Source: Pseudovirgaria hyperparasitica (lineage: Eukaryota; Ascomycota; Dothideomycetes; Acrospermales; Acrospermaceae). Taken from it: 64,000 nt of DNA. Within the stretch, counting starts at the first letter, position 1, and every line of letters begins with the position of its first letter. Where the stretch lies: NCBI RefSeq assembly GCF_010093815.1, contig NW_022985568.1, positions 208,201 to 272,200 on the forward strand, in the 5' to 3' direction. A program made the translations under genes and the position numbers. The notes beneath the pieces are model-generated. The model was not told the origin of the DNA. It saw only the letters and a list, made by a program, of their open reading frames with translations, and ran no database searches. Positions 40,871 through 51,531 of the stretch are shown here, one piece after another.

Positions 40871-42016
40871 GACGTAATTAGAGGCCTGTTTAAATTTAAC
40901 CTGATCTGAATTTCAGGTCGGCTGCCGATCCCGCCTCGCCGCCCCACCCAAGACGCCGAAGTAAGGGCTACTTTACCTGCATGCGCCGAGCATTCCACCA
41001 GGGTTATATAAATCCGACTGTAATCCAATCAGAATCGTTTTCACCAAGGTATATATAGCAGACTTGAATACTTTCAGTGGTAAGAGTTGGGAATATGTAC
41101 TGTTTACAAATATTTGAAGACTAGGCGAGCGGTTGTTACCGTCAGCAGGACCCAAGTTTGAGAGTGCCCTGTACATATTGCTATTGAAGTCGACTCGAGA
41201 GCAATCTCAAGGCAGAAAGTTCGCTTTCTCTAGAGGAGCAGCTCGCATCTATAATTGTTACATGGGTTTAAAGACTATGTAAAGTGTACCGTTGTGAAGG
41301 CTGTGATCGCTCGTGAGAATCTTCATTGCATTCATTGCACTAACCTCGCGGCGCGAACATGTGACGCATGTTGTAGATCGGAGGGGTATAGTCAAGACTG
41401 CGGATGCGTTGACAGATTGCGTGATATTTCTTTATGGCCATGGCAGAGCATAACTTGAGAGCCTTGGCCACTGTGCAACTCTCCAATGTCGACATGTGCA
41501 TGCTAGACTCAAATATTGCTACGAGATCATGAACATAGAACATAATGTCGGATGACACAGTCTAGCATCTATAGACAGCTTTTACACGGCCAAGTCGCGC
41601 CCCTTCGACTCCCGTGTTCACTTTCCTCCATCGGTCGTGTGATACACGGCCAGTTTGATTGTCCGTCCTGGGCTTCATCGGATGATCCTCTCGCAGGCAT
41701 AATGTGCATGATATGGTGGCAATACGAGCTTCTCGTTAAGTATACTTTGAGTAATAGCTTCTCCAATCGACTGTGCGACTGTGAGCAATGCATGTCCACC
41801 AGGTTGTCTGTTCAACTTGAGAAGGATACCGAAAGTCGTAGTATTAGCGGCCGAGACCTCCGAAGCTGACATTACAAAGGTGATATCACTCTGTGAGAGC
41901 TCGGCCCCACTAGCGGGGAACGTTGAAAGTCCAGACATTTCAGTACTCGAATGTCTACCAGCATTCACTCCTTGCCCTAATTGTGCAGTATTTAGATTCT
42001 TGCCTGACCTTCAATC

Positions 42017-42899
42017 ATGACGACTCCACGTGTTTTCATTATTCGCCATGGTGAGACTGAATGGTCGCTCAATGGCCGGCATACAGGTACAACGGAATTA
42101 CCTTTAACCTCGAATGGAGAGGCTAGGATACGCGCAACAGGACAAGCATTGATCGGAGAGGACAGACTGATTGCTCCTCACAATCTCGCGCATATGTAGG
42201 CTTGCCACGTATACCACACATCCTGCAAACGTTTGACTGGCAAAATCAGCTACGTATCTCCTCGACAGCGAGCACAACGGACTCTCGAGCTTCTTTCCAT
42301 CGGCTCTTCTTGCGAGATTCCATGGAAGGCGAATTACGACCACACATCCTCCACGAAACCTCGAACCGACGCTAACATCGAGGTGACCGAGGACATTCGC
42401 GAATGGGACTACGGCGACTATGAGGGTCTGACAAGCAAAACGATCCGGGAAGAGCGTCAGAAACGAGGTGAAGGTGGCTGGGATATCTGGCGAGATGGCT
42501 GCCCAGGCGGAGAATCGCCGCACGATGTGACCAAACGGCTAGATCGACTGATTCGAGACATCAGGAATCGATTCCACGAAGCCGCCGCCGGGAAACCCAA
42601 AGGAGAAGCTCCAGCGTGCGACGTGCTTCTCGTGGCGCATGGTCATATTTTGCGTGCTTTTGCTGCGAGATGGATTGGTAGAGAGATCCACGATAACCCG
42701 AACTTGATCCTGGAGGCCGGGGGTGTTGGCACTTTGAGGTAAATCAGCACCGACACGTTTCTGTGTGATGTAATACAAAGCTGACTCTTGATGATGTAGC
42801 TACGAACATCACAGTATCGATGAGCCTGCAATTTTGCTTGGTGGGGCGTTCATGTCCGACGTTGTGGAAAACGCAAAGGATGATGTGATGAAGCGTTAA
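42017..42899 (+). CDS. Sedoheptulose-1,7-bisphosphatase-like histidine phosphatase (SHB17 type)
   Basis: Phosphatase of the phosphoglycerate-mutase superfamily; yeast Shb17 removes a phosphate from sedoheptulose-1,7-bisphosphate and drives riboneogenesis. Exons 42017-42195, 42250-42738 and 42800-42899 give 255 aa. The catalytic RHGETEWS holds the phospho-His; the second His is in [14 protein letters not shown]. Strings shared with yeast Shb17 include [27 protein letters not shown]-like [32 protein letters not shown]. It is shorter than the yeast protein because a segment before AGGVG is reduced. Its stop is 49 bp from the convergent Rpr2-type gene. Confidence 0.9.
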
Positions 42900-42948
42900 G
42901 ACATCTGCCACGGAGATTCCACATAGATCATTGTTTGCTGTGCGCATA

Positions 42949-43464
42949 TCAAGTTCTGTCCATGACTTGGTCCTCTCCATGATGCTCGTCTTGTGCGGCC
43001 TCCTTGGCTTGCTCGCGCTCTCGTTTCTTCGACTGTGGTTCAATGCCGCATGGCATCCGCTTCTCCGCGGTACATGCCCGACAACGAACGACGAGGACAT
43101 CTGCTTTGGACTTTCGACCCCCTCTGCTTTTGTTTTCGATGTGAGAACTCGAGGTGATCCCAGGAATAAGTAGCGTGTCGCACCGCTTACATATGGAGCG
43201 CTTCAAATCCTTTGATAGACGCACGAGAGTCTTTTGCGATACAGCTTTCAGATCCATCATAAGCCTTTGAGACAGTCTGGTACTATACGTTGAGACTGAA
43301 CTCTCGGCGGACTTATTAATATTGCATGACTCCGATTCTTCTTTGCTTTCGGATTTAAGTTGAGCGCTTCGCACAGCCAAGTGGCACCCAGCTTGCTGAA
43401 GGAAAGATATCCTAGAATGAACGTGTCTATTTGGTACCTTGGTACCTTTGGTTTTCCTTGCCAT
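42949..43464 (-). CDS. RNase P/MRP subunit, Rpr2/Rpp21/Snm1 family
   Basis: Predicted nuclear subunit of ribonuclease P (or RNase MRP, if Snm1-like), for tRNA 5'-end maturation. Single exon, 171 aa, ATG at 43464 (MARKTKGTKVPNRH). An N-terminal helical part with FLQQAGCHLAV is followed by the central DLKAVSQKTLVRLSKDLKR helix. The zinc module follows: CKRCDTLLIPG with the first CxxC pair, then VVRCRACTAEKRMPCG with the second. The C-terminus is charged and Gln/Lys-rich. Length is typical. It is divergent from SUB2 across a 412-bp region and nearly touches the SHB17-like gene at its 3' end. Confidence 0.85.
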   Translation of the reverse strand: MARKTKGTKVPNRHVHSRISFLQQAGCHLAVRSAQLKSESKEESESCNINKSAESSVSTYSTRLSQRLMMDLKAVSQKTLVRLSKDLKRSICKRCDTLLIPGITSSSHIENKSRGGRKSKADVLVVRCRACTAEKRMPCGIEPQSKKREREQAKEAAQDEHHGEDQVMDRT

Positions 43465-43876
43465 AGAAACGTGCGCGGCGTTTGCAGCTTAGAACGGTGT
43501 TGAAAATGGCGCGTTGCAATAATTAGCAGAGCTCAGTGAGCACGGACCTCGCGATATCCCTTCACGTGACCCCTTAGCGTACTGCTCCTGCTTTTCAGCC
43601 CATCTGTTGCGCCCACCAACGCTTTCTTCCTCGCTGCCTCCCTCCCACCTCTCAGCGTCATTTGCTCCACCTCTACTTTCTTCCAACCCTCCTCATCTCA
43701 CCGATATTTCGGCGGTGGTGAGACTTTCGTACTTCGCACACTCAACAAAAAGCCTTCTCTACTCGGGAGACGGCCTTGCAGGTTTTCTGCGCGCCCTCGC
43801 TTCGAACGTCGCCTTTACGGTAAACAACAGTTGCAGGACCTTCAAATCACGCAACTTCATCGTAACCGACGCCAAG
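43465..43876. promoter_or_regulatory. Divergent promoter of Rpr2-type and SUB2 genes with TCACGTGA
   Basis: 412 bp shared by two RNA-processing genes. The palindrome TCACGTGA (43562-43569), a core E-box of the Cbf1/bHLH kind, lies roughly 100 bp from the Rpr2 start. CT-rich tracts around 43600-43700 probably form the SUB2 leader. Confidence 0.5.
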
Positions 43877-45741
43877 ATGTCTCACGAAGAGGACCTCATC
43901 GACTACGATGATGAGGAGTTCCAGAATGAGGCCCCTGCCAACGCAGCGACCGGAGCAGCCAACGGCGAGCAGAAAAAAGGCGACTTGATCGTCAGTGGAG
44001 GTGATGCTAAGGGCAGCTACGTCGGTATCCACTCAACGGGTTTCCGAGACTTTCTCTTGAAGCCGGAGCTTCTACGCGCCATTACAGATTGCGGTTTCGA
44101 ACATCCTTCGGAGGGTTAGTCACTCATTCCCATCAAGCATTTTGCCCTCTTCCTAGGCGCCCGTCCACATCTGCGACCTAGTCCACGAGCAAAAAAAAAG
44201 AGTCAATATCGAGGCGATACAAGTCTATCCAGAGTAGCTGGATGTTTGGCGGTTGAGCATGTCGAGATCATGTAAACCTTTTTGTCGTTTACCGCCCGAA
44301 ACCTATATTCATATCTCGCTCCTCAGCGCTTTGTATGGGTTGAACCCTAAAGACATGCGGCGTGGAAAAAAAGCTGGTCGGTGTCAATAAGACGATCTGA
44401 GCAGCTTGTTGACCTTGGGTCTCTCGTTGTGGTGAAGAATCGCATGCAAGGCAAGATGGATAGACTCGTGGACTTGCAGATTGGACTGGGCGCCGCGCCC
44501 GAATGCTTCTATCGCTTCTCTTGCTACGATCGTATCTAACATCCGCCTCTCGAACAGTCCAGCAAGTGTGCATTCCTCAGGCTATCCTCGGTACCGATGT
44601 GGTCTGCCAGGCCAAGTCCGGTCTTGGTAAGACTGCAGTCTTCGTTCTGGCCACCCTGCAGCAGCTCGAGCCAGTCGCCGGCGAAACCTCAGTGTTGGTT
44701 ATGTGCCATACTCGCGAACTTGCATACCAGATCAAGAACGAATATGCTCGCTTCACCAAGTACCTTCCCGAGGTCAAGATTGCCGTCTTCTACGGAGGTG
44801 TCAACATGCAGAAGGACATCGACATCATCAAGAACAAGGATACCCATCCTCACATTGTCGTTGCCACGCCTGGAAGACTCAACGCTCTCGTGCGCGACAA
44901 GCACCTTCGCTTGGGAAACATCAAGCAATTTGTCCTCGACGAGTGTGACAAGATGCTTGATCAGATTGGTGAGTTTGTTGCAGTGATTTGAATTGTTCGG
45001 GATGGTTTGCTAACCCGGGCACTAGATATGCGTCGCGACGTTCAGGAGATATTCCGTGCGACGCCAACTCAGAAGCAGGTCATGATGTTCAGCGCCACCC
45101 TGTCCCAGGAGACTAGGCCCGTCTGCAAGAAGTTCATGCAGAACCCTCTCGAGATCTATGTCGACGATGACACGAAGCTGACCCTTCACGGCTTGCAGCA
45201 ATACTATGTCAAGCTGTCGGAGAGTGAGAAGAACCGTAAGCTCAACGAACTTCTTGACACTCTCGAGTTCAACCAGGTCATCATCTTTGTCAAGAGCACG
45301 ATTCGTGCCACTGAGCTGGACAAGCTCCTGAGAGAGTGCAACTTCCCCAGCATTGCTGTCCACTCGGGCGTACCCCAGGAGGAGCGGTAAGTCGGACCAA
45401 GTCGTGGAGTCGTGCAATTGCTAATTGAAAGTAGGATCAAGCGATACAAGGAATTCAAGGAGTTCAACAAGCGTATCTGTGTTTCTACCGATGTGTTTGG
45501 ACGAGGTATCGACATTGAGCGTATCAACCTGGCGATCAACTACGACTTGCCAGACAACGCTGACTCATACCTCCACCGGGTCGGACGTGCAGGACGATTC
45601 GGTACCAAGGGTCTATCAATCTCGTTCGTCAGCAGCGCAGAGGACCAAGAGGTGTTGAAGTCTGTTGAGAAGCGGTTTGAGGTTGCACTTCCCGAGTTTC
45701 CCGAGGCCGGTATTGATGCCAGCACGTACATGGCCTCATAA
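43877..45741 (+). CDS. SUB2: DEAD-box RNA helicase SUB2/UAP56
   Basis: ATP-dependent RNA helicase of the spliceosome and TREX mRNA-export complex, nuclear. Exons 43877-44114, 44558-44968, 45026-45386 and 45435-45741 give 438 aa, the usual size. The N-terminus is [16 protein letters not shown] followed by [24 protein letters not shown] with the Q-motif region [14 protein letters not shown]. Motif I is [11 protein letters not shown], Ia [14 protein letters not shown] (diagnostic of this subfamily), [39 protein letters not shown]. The first intron (44115-44557, 443 nt) is several times longer than any other intron here and separates the Q-motif from its continuation. Other introns are 48-57 nt. 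Confidence 0.96.
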
Positions 45742-46269
45742 ACGCGGCAAGATGACGCGACGACAGAGGCGTGAGCAAGATACAAAAAGGCGTTTGAAAC
45801 AATTCTTCACATGCGCGAATGCGTTGCAATTTGTCGTTTATTGGCTTGACATGTACTCTACACTCATATACTTATCTTTTGTGGATGGGATGAACGGATC
45901 GTGCCGGTCCACTGGGGCGCACCAGGACTCTCGTCCCGATGCTTTATGTACTAGAGTAGAGCGCGCCGGATAATTCAAATGATTTGCAATGTAACGAGGG
46001 TCTGCGAAGGACATGTGTGACTTGGTATACACGTGAATGACATGACTGACCGGCTGGCTGACTGACTGACTACAGGTCACCAGAGCCCTGACTTTGGAAG
46101 TATGGTGGTATCTGGTCATGTCTAATGTAGTGTGTAATTAATTGGTCGAGCTGGGATTTTAGACGATAGGATAACTATATCAAAAAGACTTATCAATACT
46201 ACTAATTACTGTAGATAGCGGAGATGACGGCGGTGATGACCAAAAACAAAACCATGCCGAATCTGGAGT

Positions 46270-46312
46270 CGTCTGTCTGGCTGTCTGTCTGTCTGTCTGT
46301 CTGTCTGTCTGC
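46270..46312. repeat. (GTCT)n microsatellite
   Basis: About ten GTCT units, two interrupted near the start (TGG). Confidence 0.9.
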
Positions 46313-48904
46313 CCGGACAGCCAGCGAACCGCGAGTCAGGCACATCCATGCACCAAAACCCGACCTGCCCACGGTAGGCCAACCAACCACTACCATCCCT
46401 TTATTCACAGTGGGCATGAAGACAGACATGTCTGGTCTCCCAGGCAAATTAGTGATTGTGGTCGTCGCCTAGGATCGATGCTTTGTGACTGACTGCACTC
46501 TGTGCCATGACTAATTATGGCTCGTGTTGTTGTTGTCGTCGTCGTCGTCGTAGTAATGGATCAAATGTCCACTGCCGCTGAACTGTTGTTTGGCCTGGCA
46601 TGCGCGCAGTCAGGGGAGGGGGGAGGGGAGGGCATTCATGTATCCAAATATCTATCTGCACATTCGAATATCCATGGAAGTCTTTGCAGTCTGACGACTT
46701 GTTACAAAATGATGCGCTGGCACATGCGCAGCTATATACTGCCTGGTCTTCGATGGGCGTGAGAGAGAGAGAAAAGGTGGAAAAAGAGAGGCAGTTAGCA
46801 GCTAGACCCAGCTGCGGCTTAGCTACTACGTAGGTACTGTCGGGTGGGTGCAGCGGGGCAGATTGAGGCGGCTAGACAGGCTAGAGTAAGCTGTCTTGCC
46901 TGTCAAAGCTGGCAGCCCACACTACTGCCAAGTACTAGGTATCAACCCACGCGTAGAGCGGTCTGCATAGGTAGGTAGGTAGGTAGGTAGGTAACGTAGG
47001 AGGCTCCAGCACTCCAGTACCTATAAAGAGAAAGCTTAGGTACAGTGACAAGCCACCACCACCACCACCACCTACCACCAGCGGACATGCGCACAGCCCA
47101 GGAAAAGCCATCGCTTATGGCTAGTTTCTAGCATGCGTGTGTGCGTGTGTGTGTGCGTGTGTGCAGTATACGATCAAGACGCAAAAACCGGATTTTTATT
47201 CTCTATATTTTGTTTTTTTTGGAGGGGGTTTTTAGGTTTTTGAGGCTTCTTCCAAACCAACGCACTAGGGTAGTTGCCAGCCAACGAAGGTCGATCCTTT
47301 GTGAAAGAGTCGTTGTTGGAAGAGCGGTCAGTAGGGGGCTGGATTGGAGTAGATTGGAGGATTGTGGGATTGGGTTTTGGGGGTGAGGGAGAGGGAGAGG
47401 GAGTAGGACAGTTGGAGGTAGCACTATAGTATATACAATCGCAAGCAAGTACTTATAAGACACAAAACAGACAATTAGCACGACGTAGAATATTCATGAT
47501 CCAGTGTACTATATGCAGTCTAGCGAAAAGCTCTGCAATAGCAGTAATAAAAGAAAGTGAGAGACGAGACGAGACCACGATGTATAATGTGGTATGATGT
47601 GGTAAAGTGGAGTCGAAACTTGTACAGTACATGTAATTATCTACGCCGGCCCGCCCGCCGCCGCCATGGACGAAAAACCGGCTTGCACCAATTAATTAAA
47701 AAAACGAAGAAGAAAAAGCCAAAAAAAAGGATGAAATTTCAGGAACAGGCACAGGATCACGAACAGGGAGGGAGGGCTGATACAGATTTTGGCTCCGTTT
47801 CCCGCATTTTCACGGGACATGGGAAAGTTCGCTCGTATACGGACGGCACAGCAAGCTATAGCCTTTTTCCTAGTCACTATTCATCGATAATTATCATCCT
47901 TATTATCGTTGTTATTCTTATTATTATTATGATTATTATAATGAACGGGCCCGTGTCGCGTCACGTCACGTCGCGTCGAGAGTGTTGGCGGGTTACTGTA
48001 GTTGGCAATAAATAGCAAGGAATTTGATTATCCATTGCAGATCTAATTAGTCTTGGCTCTGCGCACATACCCTACCTGCCTACCTACCTACATGCAGATG
48101 CAGCCAGTTGAGCGGGAATCAAGGTTTATGGCATTCCGCGATGCACGATAGGACAGGTCGGGATAGGGGGGCAGTCATCAGTCAGTCAGTCGGTGAGGTG
48201 GGTGGAGCCCAAGCTTGCTGTGCTGCGGGAGGATGATCATCGACGTGTTTTTGGCATTGGCGTGGCTGCTGGGTGCTGGGTGCTGGGTGCCTGGCTGTGA
48301 ATGGATCGTGTGTCGTCTTATGGTTGTTGTTGTGGAATCGGAGAGCGAGGTGGGTGTTGATGGATGATGGGTATATGGATGGATGACGATGTGACGCGCG
48401 CTTGTAGACGGACGGACGCCCGTGTATACTACTGAGGTTCGTTGGGTCCCACGCCTCTTTTGTCTGCTGCTATATTGACACCACACACTACACACCACAT
48501 AATACAAAAGCACATCATACAGAAATCCTGAAACCACAATTACCGTGAGCAGGTATTTATTGGTGGTGGTGGTGTGCATGTAAGGCTTCCCTTCCTTGCC
48601 TGGCTGGTCTGGTCTGGTCGTCTATGTTATCGATAACAGGCAGCTCCACTACTTATCCATCCCGCTCGCAGTGGGTGGAGAAAAACCATCGACATGGGGG
48701 ATTTGCGTAGTGTATGTATGTCAAGGCAAGATGCACATTATTATCAAGTACTGTAATTATCGATAGTCTTCGGATGGATGGATTAGGTTTCGGAGGTTGA
48801 AACGGTTGTTACTACGGTGTCGTGCTCCACGCGTCCCGCAATGACTTATGTACTGTACTGTACCAATAAAGCACACACACACATACAACATATCAGACTG
48901 TTGG

Positions 48905-48936
48905 ACGTCGTACTGTACCATTCCTCAGTACGACGT
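48905..48936. repeat. Perfect 11-bp inverted repeat, 10-bp spacer
   Basis: ACGTCGTACTG (48905-48915) and CAGTACGACGT (48926-48936) are exact reverse complements around taccattcct. A second, imperfect inverted repeat lies at about 48995-49032 (AGTGCT...AGCACT with partly matching flanks). Could be a cruciform, a transcription terminator-like stem or chance. Confidence 0.8.
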
Positions 48937-50925
48937 AAGCACGCTGCCTGCCCGTCGGTCGGTCGGTGGCGCGCAGAAGGCGAGTCGAACACACGCAAAT
49001 CGCAGTGCTCCAATTGAGCAAGCACTAAGATTGCAACGGACGCTCCGCAGGGATGGGCAGGGGGGCCCACCGCCCGTCCATGACCATGACATGACGGCAA
49101 AAGCTTGTACAGACAGTGAGACGTTTTTTTTCCCAACAAAGAGGAAGAAGAAGAAGACCAGGCTTTTCGTGCATTGCGTGTCGGGTGCGTGTATGCGTGT
49201 GTTGGGACGCGTCGTGTCGTGTTGTGTCGTGTCGTGTGTTTTCTAGTAGGACGTGAAAATATTGACAGGCCTAACCAAGACTCGCGGGCAGGCATACATA
49301 CAGACAGACGCGAACGCGGCATATCTGCACCACGCACCAAGTAACAAAACCAATGCTCCACACCGGGAGCTCGGAATATTCGGATGTACAAGGATTACAA
49401 GCACATCAAGCACAGCAAGCATGAAGCACATCAAGGCACATCCACATCGTAAGCTGTATGTCATGTATGTAGCGAGGCGAGGTTTCCCATGCGCCAATCC
49501 GTCTTGCGAATGCTTCGCCAAACGGTCGAGTGGGTGTGTGTGTCTCAATGATGTATGCAGACGCGGCTGTAAGCCCGATCACCGTTGGGGCCACCCACCA
49601 GGCGGCCGCCCCAGCAGCCGCCTGAAGTGTTCGTCCGAGGACAAGACCGCCCGTTTTTTTGGCTTCTTCTTTTCTTTTTTTGACATTAGATTTTTGACAC
49701 TCCTTCTGTGGCTAGTGTTGTTGCAGATTGAGGCGAAAACGGGATTGGCGTGCTGCACGTAGCCGCGACTACCAGTCAGATCCAACGGCAATAGTGTAGT
49801 CGGAGTGGAGACTGACAAAGGAGGCAAGGACACGCATTAGGACAACACACCATAATAGTATAACTGTATTACTCTACAGAAGGGGAGTGAGTTCTCGCGG
49901 GATGGTTGACTGACTGACTGACTAGAGCTGTAATTGTGCGTGTCGCAGATGGGTGTACCGCATACAGCAGTGGAGAAAGTGTCAAGAAGGATGATCCCTG
50001 CAGGCGTTAGAGGGGATGATGATTTGCAGAGCTCTGGCCAGAGTTTTGAAGGGGTTTGAAGCGCGCCATGATTGTGGATTGATTATACAGTTAATTACTT
50101 GTATTTTCGCATATTACATCTTGGTACTTATCGCATGCGCCGCCCACGACACGTTTGGGTGAAGGGGAGACACTAGCGGAGGCTAGCACGAGGAGGCGAC
50201 GTCAACTTTTTTTCAGCATGGATCACGCCAATGCTATCAAGGAGATAGGCGGCGTCGACAGCAACAGAAAGGTAGATTGATGAGAGTTGTAGAGGAAGAT
50301 TGTGGTGATGTTGAGAGTGCGCATGAGTGTCCGCCATCTCACCATCATCTTATACATGAACACGCTGGACTCCTATAACGTCACTCCAACCGTCCAACCG
50401 GGCAAATTACAGCTGTTCGACTCTCAACAGAACAACACGACTGTGCTGTATGTACTGTACTGGCTGGTAATAGCTGCAAGCTGCCATTTCAATATTGCCA
50501 ACATGCCATTCCCGTCTCCTTGTCGACGCTAATCCATCCCCAATCCGCATCGTTATCGTCCTAATAGCAGACCGGATTAATGTAATAATTAATGGCTGGG
50601 CTAAGAACTAATTACCACGTACACTCTTTGCTCGCTCGCTCACTCTCTCTCTCTCTGCCTGGGCTGCTGCTGGCTGCGGTGAGAGGTGATAGCGCAGTGT
50701 GAGAGAGATGAAGTGGCTTGGGCGATGACAAGGGGACGGCCAAGCTGCCAACCTCCTCTCACAGTGTGAATTAGTGGAGGGAGCTGGCAACTGGTTACTG
50801 CCCACACTGCTAATACGCCAACACTCACTCACTCACTCACTCCCCTACTCTACTACTACTACTATTACTGCTCTACCACTCTACTACCACTACCTACCCA
50901 CCCGTAACGTAGCTAATTACTGACC

Positions 50926-50953
50926 CCCATCCATCCATCCATCCATCCATCCG
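50926..50953. repeat. (CCAT)n microsatellite
   Basis: About seven CATC/CCAT units upstream of the reductase-like gene. Confidence 0.9.
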
Positions 50954-51531
50954 TCGTGCATCCGTCTCTCCGCCTCGTCCAATTCACACAATCTTTCTCT
51001 CCTCTTTCTCTTTTTCTCCTGCGCCTACTACTCACCCACCTACACCACCACTATCCCACATTCGTTTGCATTCACCACCCAATACTTGCACTCTCCGTTG
51101 CCGTCCTCCTCTTTTCTCAACGGCGGTGCTTTCCATATCCTTTGCCCGTTTGTCCGTCCCTCCCAGCGACCATCCACCCTTCTTTCCTCGCCAAACAGGA
51201 CCGCCCTGCTCCCGCGTCGTCCACCACCACCACCACGACCACCACCACTACCACTGCCACCACCCTTCATCTGCTAGAACACCGTCCTTCGTTTATTGTC
51301 GTTACTCGACGAACGCACATGTCGGCGACTCTTCTCCTTCGTCGCCCGGCTCGTTCATTCTGATTATCTTAATCACCTAATTAACAATCATCGCCCATCC
51401 GCCCAATCCCGCCACGACCTCCCTGTCCGTCCTCCCTTCGATCTCGGATTCCCCTTCGATCTTGAATTGCCTGTCTATCCCACTCACAGACCCTCCATAC
51501 TGCCACTGGCAAATTTGAAGCGACCGTTGTC

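Larger units (their letters stand above)
45742..51531. other. 5.8-kb gene-poor block with many microsatellites
   Basis: No convincing gene. Contains (TGTC)n 46270-46312, (GTT/GTC)n 46525-46551, (GTAG)n 46969-46992, (CCA)n about 47057-47073, (GTGC/GTGT)n about 47136-47162, A-rich and AT-rich runs about 47695-47730 and 47880-47945, an 11-bp inverted repeat 48905-48936, (ACTC)n about 50820-50842 and (CCAT)n 50926-50953. From about 50950 the sequence is CT-rich and probably the promoter and leader of the reductase gene. Confidence 0.5.

Noticed and set aside
48960-49045. Minus-strand string TTGCTCAATTGGAGC ... GTGTTCGACTCG resembling tRNA A and B boxes
   Set aside because: The space between the boxes is too short for an anticodon arm and the T and acceptor stems do not pair; it is better explained as an imperfect inverted repeat.
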